Source of the DNA: Bombus terrestris | Lineage: Eukaryota > Arthropoda > Insecta > Hymenoptera > Apidae | Length of the DNA: 64,000 nt | Reading direction: 5' to 3' | Assembly (NCBI RefSeq): GCF_910591885.1 | Contig: NC_063281.1 | Coordinates: forward strand, 12,507,200 to 12,571,199 | In this document: piece after piece, positions 51,901-60,995 of the stretch | Position numbering within the stretch: the stretch's first letter is position 1 | Layout of the letters: every line of letters begins with the position of its first letter | The notes under the pieces: generated by a model | Database searches by the model: none | What the model was told of the DNA's origin: nothing | What the model saw: the letters and a program-made list of their open reading frames with translations, nothing else | Translations under genes and position numbers: made by a program

Positions 51901-54900
51901 TCTCAATCGGATCGCGGCCGGAGGCTCGTGCGACATCCGATCGGAAATCGATTCGTCTCGATCGGCTTGTTGAATTCTTGGCTTACAGCACGACGAAATC
52001 GGTAGTCGCGCCGGATAATAGAGGCGAATCGAACGTCGCTTCGGGCGAAGACGTTTCAACACTGGTTGAAAGAGGCGCTGCCTTCCCCATTACTTCGCTG
52101 TTCCATTTCGATTTTGCAATTAAAGTCTTCCTTTGATGGCTTATAACTCGCGGCTGTTTCTCTTCTGTATCGTGTCCGATCCTCTGTTTATGTAAGAATT
52201 AAATTGCTAAACGAGAGACGGTGTCATGGAAATTGCGGTCTGTCAGGTTCATATATTTTCCTTTAGGACTTAGGCGTGGTTATGAATATGGTATTTCGCT
52301 GTTTATTTTGTATCATCCTTTTTTTATTGGCAATTATTCTATTCTATTTTGGTTTTGTTTTCATCAAAATTTAATAATTTGACGATATATTCGTAGACTA
52401 CTAAACATACTTTAGAGATATTGATGTAATAAATCATTTTATCTAGAACATTTCAAAGCGTCGAGATAATTTCGTAAGTTACAGTACGGCAGTGTGTCCT
52501 GCTTAGGTGGGAACGCTCAAACATTTCGAAAAGTACGAATGATACGAGGAAATGTTTTAGGCGAAAGTTGTATAAGATGAAATTAAAATCTTGAGATGAA
52601 TACTTCTATTTTTTATTACGTATTCTTATAGCTAACATTCGATCGTTTTCAAAGCACTGCAATTTCGCGTCTTTTGCACTATCCGCTATCGAGATATGAA
52701 CTTTAAAATTTGATGGTAGAAAAAAAAAAGAAAAAACAAGAGTGTCCAGTGTGAAAAGATTTTGGCACCGTCGGTTACAAGAGTAGATAATAAAAAATGC
52801 AGGTATCCATCTAGAAATTTTAATGTCACACTTTCGCGTAACGTTTCGAGGTAATCGCGCAGTTATATAGATAAAAGCACGCTATGTCTCCCTCGATACC
52901 GCGCAACTTTTATCCGCGACATTTTCTCCTATCATTCGTATTCTTCCAGATATTCGAGCGTTTCCAGTTAAACAGCACATACTGTATATTCTACTCTAAA
53001 ATTAGCGATGCAACGCGTTGTTACGTGGTAAACCAGGAAATTTCGAGTTTCACGAGATCGAAGAGAAACACGGCAGGTCCAGTCGCAGTTTGATAACAGA
53101 GGGTGAACACACGCGCGGGTCGCATCGATCAAATACGTGGTGCACGAGAGTCGAGAGGACGTAATGACCCGTAGGAGAAGCGGGCTACGAGATTATCGGC
53201 GACAAGCCCGACAATCATTTCGCAATTACGAATGCAGGGAAACAGAGGGCCAGGAGACGGCGTCGCAACACGACGGAAATAAATCGAGACGTGATTGATC
53301 GCTCCAACCCTTCCATTCCACCCCGTCCCCTTCTTCCTCTGGATCGAAACGAAATTAATGCACTGTCAATCGCGAGACGAGCAAAACGGATCGTGCACAT
53401 CGTGTGATTTCCGTGATTTCCGTCTCTGACGCCTGGACGTTCAACTTCCACCATCGATACTAGTGTACACTTCCGAATTCTTCGTTTTCTGTTGGAGTTT
53501 TCCCCTGTTTAGCTCGCAATATTGTTTGGTGGAAGAATAGGATGACGAAAGTGATGGATGACATTGTTTCAATGAATTTATATTATCTGTAAACTACAGC
53601 GAAATCCGTAATTTCTCGGCTGACAAACCTTTCGTTTATCATAAATACATGTGTTTGGTTATTGATTATTATCAACGAAGTAACTCGTGCTGTTTAATAT
53701 CAATTCCACTCGTATAAAAGACAAACACGGAGAATTTAAATCAAATATTACAGCAATGAATGTTTCTGAAATAAATTTATTTTATGTAGCTTTGATTGCA
53801 TTTTCCAATATTTTATAGTATCAAGAGAAAGAGTCGATGAATGGAGAAAGTTTACACAGAGATGTAACATAGGAAATTCAGTTAATAACGATTACAATTT
53901 ACCTAATCTCTATAAATTTCGAAGAGACCCGCATCACACTTCGTATTTGAATGTACTATGGTAAAGTACTTAAAGTTACTTACAATCTGACTATCCATTT
54001 GTAACAATGGTAATATCCATCTTGTTTAACCTCTATTAGAATGGCTACGTTTGCTCTCCAGTAAGAATACAGACGATTCGAATAAATTCAACCTAACATT
54101 CCTCGTTTTCTCACTAACTTTGAGCAAACAGTTTCATCTAATTTTATTACATTCTACGATTTTCTGTAGCCACGTGAATATTTTACTAAAAGATCAAATA
54201 TAATTCGAACAGAGAACAATCATTATCCTTAAGAAACTTCCTCCGATATTTTTCATTCATTTCTTTCTTTTTTTTTTTTTTTTTTACCCTTCAACTAATC
54301 CTTAAAAATCTGGGACTGATATCGCGAGCTTTCCAACTTTTTTTCCCCCGCGTGACCTTCATATATTATTATATAAATATTCAAAGCTTGCCCATATCGA
54401 ACGATTAATCTCAACCGATTCAAACGGAGGCATCGCGTGCACAATATATTTTTCACACTTTTGCACCTTTCTCTCTTTCTCTTATTTCCCACCGATTCTC
54501 TTTCGAAGCAGTTTATAGCACTTTTAACGTTTAATTAATGCCGCCATTTTTATGTCTTACGTTCACGAAACGAATGACTAAAACAGACGGGTAAAATAAT
54601 GCTTCAGATCCACGATGATTATTAAACACAATAATTATGCCAGCTTACAAGCACCTGTAACGACTTTAGACTTGGCGTTCGTTTTAATGTTAAATCGTCG
54701 GAATAATCTTTACGAGACGGTATCGTATGGAAATATCGATCGAAGAAAAGTCAGTCCTTGTTCCTCGTAATCTCGTGGACCCTTCTCGAAAACCCTAGAT
54801 CCTTTCCTCATGTACGTTCGTAGATTCACGACAAAGTCACGGCATCTAACGTTGGATTAAAGGCTTTCTACTTTCATGTAAATTGCAGTGTCACGCAATG

Positions 54901-57900
54901 TGGATATTTCATGCTTTCCCTTATCCTTGTCACCCTGTTTTCCTTTAGTTCGCCGATTTTATCCCGAATTAAGGGATGGAAGACTGAAAATTTTCCGTAC
55001 GATTGGATAATTGAATATAGATCCTGAGACAGAAAGAGAAGTGAGAAAAGAAAAGTGACGGAAAGGAAGCTTATGAAAGGAAAAAGTGATCGTAGTCGAT
55101 GATATATCAGGTACATTGTAATTTTGTTGAACTCACTCGAATTCGAAGAAAACTTCGGAAGCGAAGATTTTCAGTAGAAACGGAGAAACATATTTTTATT
55201 AATTTTGCCAGCCACATCGTGAACATTCAGCGTTTACCACCTCTGAAAATATAAAATAAATAGTAAAAAATGTATGAGGTTAGTTATGTCTTAATTAACT
55301 TTTTTAATCACAACCTGGTTGTTTATCTGGAAATGTTATTAGATGCTGAAATACTTGTCGCTTTCTCCATTTGCAGTTTTTCCTCGCCGAAAAAATAATC
55401 GTTTCCTCTTCTCTTGACGCTTGCTTCTTTTACCATTTCAACAAACGAGTCTGTTGAAATAGAATTTACAATGATGCGTGATAATTACTTTTCCCTAGAA
55501 ATATGAATTCTAGGCCATGGTGTGTCGTTTAAATATTTAGTTGACGTCTGTCCGCGTTAGCGACTGAATTACATGGCTGGTTTCGTAAAACTTAAAAACT
55601 CATTTTGAAAGTGAAGGCGGAAAATGAAACGGCTCTGGGTAATGATTTCTCGGAAGTTCGACTTGCTCTATTGAAAAGTTTCTCAAGTCGAGGACTTGGC
55701 CTCGTTCTCTGGTATCAGGGTTCTCTATCGTAGGATTCGTAAATGAATCTATATTTTCATTAACATTCAATGAAATTTTTTTTACGATATTATATTTATA
55801 CGAATATTTAAGACAAATCTCGTAATTGGAATAAATATCTTTGCCGCATATACAGAAATGATTCGAAAATTTTAATCGAAACAATCGAACAGAGAATTAC
55901 TTTCTTCTCCGACTAGAGTTTGTTACTTGAAGACCTGCAACCTGTTATTTCGGAAGCAAATAATGTTCAGAATGATTGATGTAAGAAATCTGCAATTACT
56001 TCATTATTTCTACCTTACAACGTTAGTGTTTCCTAATTATGATCGATTATGACGTAGCAAAACTATGGTTTAATCTTTCATAATTTACACAGGCCTCTTT
56101 ACAAACGCCGACAAGACAAAGGTACAACGTTTCCCTCGTTGAATTCTCTTTGAACGAGATCGAATGGAAACGAATTTCTTAACTGAATCTTCGGTCGTCT
56201 TAGGTTTGCCAAAAATGACAATTTCTTCTGCTTTTCCATTTTAGAATTAAATTCTAATTTATTTCTGAATATTCTACTATTGTTCTGTTACACTCGAATT
56301 TCTCTTAAAACAGAAATGGTGGAACGTTAATAAACAGACGCGTAAATGAATTTTTCAGCACCGTAAACCGAAACGTAGAAATTAGACAAAACAGAATTTG
56401 GTGCTTGATCCGCTTTATCGAGTCGAACGGAGTTGAAATCGGGAAAGAATCGAGCGTTAGCCACGAGACCGTGGCGTAGAAATCGTATCGATCAACCGGT
56501 TTCCACCCTCGCTAGTACCCTGCCGTTACCCTCAGTTCCCCCATTCGAACCGGAATGGAATGCGTTTTGCCATATTTTTTCCCGGCGCTGGCACCGTTCG
56601 CCTGCAGAAACTCTTACGGCCGGGCAAATAGTGGAAAAAGAGAGGCGCGTTGGAAAAAGGAGGAAACGCGTAAAGGATGGCCGGACATTTTCGCGAAGAA
56701 ACATTTCACGCGCTCTGCGCTTCGGAATGCGTTCCGTGCCGCATGCGAAATAACAATTTCACTGGCTGTCACGAAACTTATGCTTTTACAGTTTAGCCAG
56801 CCTTTCCTCTTCTCTTCTCTTCTCTTCTCTTCTCTTCTCTTCTTCCTGACATCCGACATCACCTTTTTCACTTTTTTTCTACTCTCATCATACTTTTTGT
56901 TTCGTTTTTCTTTTTCCTTTGTTTCTATGGAGGGTTGGTTAAATCACGTTGGCTACTCACGGTCGGGAAAACGAGGAGATGAGTGGATTTATAGTTCCAA
57001 TACGACTCTCGCATGCAAATAATTTTCCGATCCACGTGGACCGATACGAGTGAAAAATTTGTGCTCGTTAAAAAGTGTGCCTTTGATGAATGCTCAGGGA
57101 GAAGGATTTGGCTGCTCGATGAAACGACGCGTGGAAAGGGGTGAATGTTTCGTAACGTATGTTTTATGAACTGGTTTGCATAGACTTTTGGCTATCGAAT
57201 GACTATTTAAATTTTACTCGCTTTAGTTGGGATGTTTCCGTTTTATTAGCAGAGGCGTCTTGTGCGATCAAATTAACGATAGATAAAATTTTACAAGTTA
57301 CAAGTTATAAATTACTGATGTTACCAGGTATCCTCGCGTAACGGTAACGAGTGACAAGCTTGACGATAGAAGAAAAGACATTTTATAAGTAAATTTTAGA
57401 AAATTCAATTGACGTGGCGTTATAGAAGATTAAATTTTATTCAAAGAATCCTCTTATCATTCATCCAATTATTTAGTCTCCAATCACCTCAATTTCTTTC
57501 AATTCCCATCGAATTCCATCGACTTTGCGAATAACTTCCAAAAATCAGGACTCTATAAATCATCGAAAGGAACCCTCTCGAAAAAATTAGTTGGTCGAAC
57601 AGGAGCCTCCGAGTCTCTAATAAAGCTCGGCACGAAGATGGGAATCCTGCAACTTTCGGAATTTCATCGAAGTCGGCCAAACGTCGACGATAAATCAGTA
57701 GTTTTTATTCCAGCCAGATCGGCCAACGTCGACGACTACGAACGACGAGGATGAAAGACACGAAGATGCTCGTGTTGAAACTGCAACGACCACAGAATTC
57801 TTGCATGCAGCGAAATCAGGACTTTGCTGACCGGGCTTTCGTGACTGAATGCATTCTATTGCATGAAAACGCATACACCCGCGAACACACGTGGTCTTCT

Positions 57901-60900
57901 ATACGCGAAGATCACGTGTACGTCTGTGTTTTTCTGTGCGTCTGTGTTTTTCGTAGGTGTATGCGCGTAGTGCACGTGCAAGGATCGGTGTATATTCGCA
58001 GACAAAACACAGTAGCTCCGGCTCATTTTCGATTTGTCGCCGTCTATCTGAAAAATGGAAAACCGCATCGCTCTGTTGCAGGCCTCATCTTTTTGTTCGC
58101 GTTCTGTGCAACTGTTCTACGGGCCGTGTACCACGAGCTCGAGGAAAAATCGATCGTTCGTTGATACTCGATACGTTTCACAGACGGTGATCTCGATTGA
58201 ACGGTTTGATCAGGAGAAATGCGGGTTGTTTTAAGAAAGAAGTTGCTGGAAATTTGTGGAAACTTTAAGGAATATTGGTAGAGACAGTACTGTAGAGAAA
58301 CTATGAAAATCTTAAAATATCTAAATCAATTGGGCAGTTCATGGTCGTACACCCTGTATATAACGACGATCAAATTTTAGAAAACGCTAAAATAGTCGTG
58401 TCAACTTAACTAATTAATTACATCACTATGACTTTCAAGTGAGCGTATTAACTACTTTAATACATTGACTATCAATATTATTATCGGTGATCCATTTATT
58501 TAAATTTTATAGAATGATTAAAAGATGATAAATTTCATGGGCTAAAAATATCCAACAGTGTGAACGACTTAGATAAAACCCCCAAAATATCGTGTAAACG
58601 CAACATAATATCTTACAGAAATTAAATCTCGTGATGTAATATATTTCAATCTGTCGAGTCTCTCAGGGCAAAATATATAAAATCCGTATGGCATTCAATG
58701 TGTTAACAAACGCTGGACTTCTAAACCTTCGCATTACAGTTTGCAAAACTAAAACAACTTGCACAAATTCCGCGAACTCAACGACAAAGAACCAACTTGT
58801 ACAATCGAGATTCCACCGCATGATTCATAATGAAAGAAACGTTTAACAGGAATCTACGCCGATAAAATGTCAGCGAGGCGTAAAAAAGAACGATCAGGTA
58901 CCACGTATCGAGCATGGAGATGTAAAGATAGCAGCATATAAAGAAACAACGATATAGGAATAGAGAGTACGCTGCACAGAGATCCTTTGTGCCCTCGTTT
59001 AATACATATGCACATGCACAGTATATATGAGTTGTTTAACGTAAGTCAAACTTCCGGGTAATGAAGGATAAAATAAAAATTTTGCCAGGATTCGAGTTTG
59101 ACATTTTCGCGTATCCTGCTATTTAACGTGGAACTATAGATAACGAAGATATACTTACAGTACTTCTGCACAAAACAGAATGATGGTTACGATGTCTAGA
59201 TATGGTTATAAGCCAGACAGACAAAAGACTGACTGACGTTATTTTTGCATTAAACGGCTCATGTGTAAGTGTAACGCCAATCAACGAACGGTGTGGTAGG
59301 TGAGTGTGTGTGCCTGGTTAGGCAAGGATGAAAAGGCCCTCTACGCGGCGTTATTTCTCTATTTCCATATCGCATTCACTTACGCGATAACACATGACTC
59401 GTGTACTTTTGTCTTTACATCTCGATGGTATCGCGAGGGTGAAATTTTGCCAGAGCTTTCGCGAAGCTTTATATACGAGCGCAGCCGTTCAATTATTACA
59501 TTTCCCTCCATTGATTTATGCGTTTTTCGTTTTCCCAGACGTGGCACTGCGAAATACTTGGCGATTGTAAATATCCGTGGCGACGTGCGAACACCAGAGA
59601 GAAAAATAACACGGTCCATCAGGAGAAAAATATTTTCGATAGGAAATCGTCTGCAACGCGAAAAATATTTTTCGCCCGGGATATAATTCCTATTGTTTTC
59701 TATAGCGCGCAGATATCGAAGATTGATTCTCTTCGCTGTCTCTCTAACGAGAGGAATTCGTCGATTGTCAGATCCGTTCTTTTTAAAGAGGTTCAATTTT
59801 CCAACTTTCCCAACAATAGCATATGGCTATAGTTTCCTTTTCCAAAGAAGATCTTTTACCATATACGGGTTGTCGACGATTAGAATCGGGCATTGAGAAT
59901 TCAAGGAATAATTGGCAATTTTTTTTTTTTGAACGTAGATTTTTCAAATTAATGACATTACTTTTTAAATATTAAAGCGAATGGATAATGATTAATGATA
60001 TAAATATTGAAATTATGAAACTTAACTTGATTTTCAAGGTTCAGCTGCTTCAAATACCTTAGCTTAGTTTTAATTCGTTGATATGATAATCAAGACGACA
60101 AAATTATTTCTTTTTCTCGGGTGTTCGTCGCGTTACGCGAAAGAATGTACGAACTAACCTGCCGCTTCTAATGATACTAATCCGTGAAATGATTGTACTA
60201 ACTAATGAACAGGTTCGTAATCTTGGAGAAGGAGGTAACACCTGTCTGGATTCGCCGGCACGCAAGGCAGACTTGCACAAACCGGCTGGACTCTATCCAT
60301 GCCATCGACAAGGTGGAAATCAGGTACAAATAGACGCACGGACGATGAATCCAAACCTCGATCAAACATATGACGAGCCCCGTTTTCAGCCGTTTGTTTC
60401 GTTATCTGTCTCGTGTCTCTTCGTGCCGCAGTTTCACGCTTGAAGCGAAAATTCGACTTTTTCGAATCTTTGCAGCCTAGCAATGAACTTCAAACACACT
60501 TCTCTGAATTAAGAAGCAAATAATCTTGAAATGTAATTAAGAACAACTTTTACTTCATATTTTTGTGACGGAATACTCGTCGAAAGTCGATTTTTCGTTT
60601 CTCTAACCTAAAGCCTCTTAACACTCGTTCACACCTGCATGATTAGTTGTACGTATTTCAGGCTTACGTGTACTATCTGTGTGGCTTCGTGTTTTCCATT
60701 TCTTCAGGGTTGTGAGATAAGAAATAGGAAGGTATTGTGGTAAATCTTTGCGCGAGATCACTCGGACTGTTGAGATTCGAACGATAAAAGAAGCGAGACA
60801 AGTTTCTTTGAAATTTTTTCGCGGCGAAAGTTTAGTAGTAACAGTTTGCAAATCTGTTAATTCGCTGCAGATCAGACACCTGGTTAGCAGCATGTGTATA

Positions 60901-60975
60901 GACTCGGCAGGAAAACCTGAAGACCTGCACCAGCCAGTGGGTTTATATCCCTGTCACCGCCAGGGCGGCAATCAG
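42793..60975 (+). CDS. pgant9: polypeptide GalNAc-transferase, pgant9-like (partial gene model, exons only)
   Basis: Transfers GalNAc from UDP-GalNAc to Ser/Thr of proteins, the first step of mucin-type O-glycosylation in the Golgi (family GT27, GT-A fold plus a ricin-type lectin domain). Visible coding exons are 42793-42962, 45983-46296, 47077-47275, 48273-48442, 50894-51022, then either 60213-60323 or 60871-60975. All junctions are GT/AG and phases join without a break, giving 364 (or 362) residues. In fragment numbering: D104-S105-H106 metal motif, WGGEN at 212-216, and VGH with H240 as the expected third metal ligand. No frameshift or stop is seen, so the catalytic part looks functional. 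The Cys-Lys-Glu-Pro start, the RSPYKWRSG and FKWYLDNVYPELF stretches, and the alternative lectin exons fit Drosophila PGANT9 better than GALNT1, 2 or 10 types as I remember them. Cytoplasmic tail, membrane anchor, stem and lectin beta/gamma repeats are missing from the model. Family is near certain; the pgant9 symbol is a strong inference. Confidence 0.9.
42963..45982 (+). other. intron of pgant9-like gene, 3.0 kb
   Basis: Phase 1 intron between GTAAGT and AG. A CpG-rich patch at about 43600-44220 has overlapping ORFs on both strands without known domains. Otherwise AT-rich. Confidence 0.9.
45983..46296 (+). CDS. pgant9: pgant9-like exon: metal-binding D-S-H and substrate-binding core
   Basis: Acceptor AG at 45981-45982, donor GTAAGC at 46297. 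The two leading bases complete a Pro codon begun in the previous exon, then 104 codons follow in phase and the exon ends in phase 0. It contains the KREGLIRARLLGAA stretch, the LTYLDSHCEC stretch with the D-S-H triplet (fragment 104-106) that binds Mn2+ and UDP-GalNAc, VCPVIDVIDD, and the GGVNVGGFDWNLQ end typical of pgant9-type enzymes. An in-frame ATG at 46012 is internal and not a start, because conserved sequence continues on its 5' side. The polypyrimidine tract next to the acceptor is weak; a stronger run of T lies about 40 bases upstream. Confidence 0.96.
46297..47076 (+). other. intron of pgant9-like gene, 780 bases
   Basis: Phase 0 intron. AT-rich; nothing recognised apart from the splice sites. 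Confidence 0.9.
47077..47275 (+). CDS. pgant9: pgant9-like exon: flexible loop and Gal/GalNAc-T (WGGEN) motif
   Basis: Acceptor TTTTCTGTATCAG ends at 47076; donor GTATGT starts at 47276. It encodes 66 whole codons (fragment 162-227) plus one base of a split Gly. It begins with FNWHAVPEREKKRHKN, followed by SPTMAGGLFSIDR and then the Gal/GalNAc-transferase motif around DSGFDIWGGENLELSFKTW, with WGGEN at 212-216. This motif is shared with beta-4-galactosyltransferases and supplies acceptor-site residues. Every expected key residue is present. The exon joins in phase to both neighbours, supporting the boundaries. Confidence 0.95.
47276..48272 (+). other. intron of pgant9-like gene, 1.0 kb
   Basis: Phase 1 intron. 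Contains the (CGAA)5 tract near its 3' end; nothing else recognised. Confidence 0.9.
48227..48246 (+). repeat. microsatellite (CGAA)5
   Basis: Five CGAA units ending 26 bases before the exon at 48273, inside the intron. Confidence 0.95.
48273..48442 (+). CDS. pgant9: pgant9-like exon: third metal ligand (VGH) and catalytic loop
   Basis: Acceptor TTGTTGTTTCCAG ends at 48272. The donor at 48443 reads GTGAAC, weaker than the other constitutive donors, but conserved protein runs exactly up to it and resumes in the next exon. Two leading bases finish the split Gly, followed by 56 codons (fragment 229-284). The peptide contains CSHVGHIFRKRSPYKW, where the second His (240) is the expected third metal ligand, and SGVNVLKRNSIRLSEVW. 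The last residues before the junction are GHDK. A (CGAA)5 microsatellite sits 26 bases upstream of the exon. Confidence 0.95.
48798..49110 (-). mobile_element. mariner transposase relic (C-terminal part), antisense in intron
   Basis: Reading the minus strand leftward gives KLLRNNTKLHTASTVKDIIM, LIWDVFQQSAY, HITPLDYYLLGPIQY and LVEIQK, then TGA at 48885-48887. The same frame continues with LADRW and VESNGDYFD, ending at TAA 48798-48800. This is the layout of the mariner transposase C-terminal half: the (H)DNARPH block, here decayed to NNTKLH, the P-x-SPD-x-xPSDYHLF block with the third catalytic Asp region, and the ERW..V..NG.YF tail. About 20 residues between LVEIQK and the tail appear deleted. 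The N-terminal DNA-binding half was not found. Inactive. It sits antisense in the 48443-50893 intron of the pgant9-like gene. Confidence 0.8.
50826..50844 (+). repeat. microsatellite (CTTC)n
   Basis: Nearly five CTTC units in the pyrimidine-rich sequence 50-70 bases upstream of the exon at 50894; they may add to its polypyrimidine tract. Confidence 0.9.
50894..51022 (+). CDS. pgant9: pgant9-like exon: end of catalytic domain and linker to lectin domain
   Basis: Acceptor CAATTTTCGCAG ends at 50893; donor GTAAGA starts at 51023. There are exactly 43 codons with phase 0 at both ends (fragment 285-327). It encodes GKYGDVSERKALRKKLGC, then KSFKWYLDNVYPELF, then the linker IPGEAVASGE. The KSFKWYLDN block marks the C-terminal end of the GT27 catalytic domain. 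Because the exon ends in phase 0, either alternative lectin exon downstream, both together, or neither would keep the frame. Confidence 0.95.
54268..54285 (+). repeat. poly-T tract, 18 bases
   Basis: Uninterrupted T run inside the 9.2-kb intron. Confidence 0.95.
56806..56843 (+). repeat. microsatellite (TTCTC)n
   Basis: About seven pentanucleotide units inside the 9.2-kb intron. Confidence 0.95.
60213..60323 (+). CDS. pgant9: pgant9-like alternative exon A: lectin alpha repeat, basic version
   Basis: Acceptor preceded by a good branch-point match (TACTAAC at 60197-60203), AG at 60211-60212; donor GTACAA at 60324 has a non-consensus +5 base. It has 37 codons, phase 0 at both ends. It encodes the start of the ricin-type lectin (CBM13) domain: a VRNLGEGGNT lead, the CLD motif (Cys11-Leu-Asp), a basic loop with Arg17, Lys18 and Lys23, and the end LYPCHRQGGNQ, whose last Gln starts the Q-x-W motif finished by the next exon. 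It is the alternative partner of the exon at 60871-60975. By simple residue count it has five Arg/Lys and three Asp/Glu. Lectin repeats in these enzymes bind existing GalNAc and steer later glycosylation. Confidence 0.93.
60324..60870 (+). other. 547-base spacer between alternative exons A and B
   Basis: GTACAA at the left end, GCTGCAG at the right. Long enough for spliceosome assembly, so steric exclusion by a short intron does not explain exclusive use. The reading frame of exon B stays open upstream to 60748, but that sequence has no lectin signature. Confidence 0.85.
60871..60975 (+). CDS. pgant9: pgant9-like alternative exon B: lectin alpha repeat, neutral version
   Basis: Acceptor AATTCGCTGCAG ends at 60870; donor GTACAC at 60976 is weak at +5, like that of exon A. 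It has 35 codons, phase 0 at both ends. It encodes IRHLVSSM, then a CID version of the CLD motif, an acidic-leaning loop (AGKPEDLHQPV) and the end LYPCHRQGGNQ, identical in the last 11 residues to exon A. The two are the same length from the motif Cys to the end and differ by two residues before it. Simple count: three Arg/Lys and three Asp/Glu. Same phases and the same domain position argue for a duplicated, mutually exclusive exon rather than a second consecutive repeat, because the beta and gamma repeats have different signatures. No transcript evidence is available here. Confidence 0.92.
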
Positions 60976-60980
60976 GTACA

Positions 60981-60995
60981 CGAATTCAGAATTCG
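60981..60995 (+). repeat. inverted repeat next to the alternative exon B donor
   Basis: CGAATTC-A-GAATTCG, perfect over seven bases each side, begins five bases into the intron after exon B. As RNA it could fold or pair elsewhere close to the 5' splice site. Function is inference. Confidence 0.6.

Larger units (their letters stand above)
51023..60212 (+). other. intron of pgant9-like gene, 9.2 kb, before the alternative exons
   Basis: Phase 0 intron, by far the longest in the visible model. GC-richer patches at about 51.2-52.1, 53.0-53.45, 56.4-56.75, 57.7-58.2 and 59.3-59.7 kb have no conserved frame. Poly-T and (TTCTC)n tracts are present. No further copy of the lectin alpha-repeat exon was seen. 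Confidence 0.85.

Noticed and set aside
57751..58164. 137-codon plus-strand ORF in the large intron
   Set aside because: Contains a CVFLCVCVF stretch produced by a short DNA duplication (TCTGTGTTTTTC.. twice); no domain.
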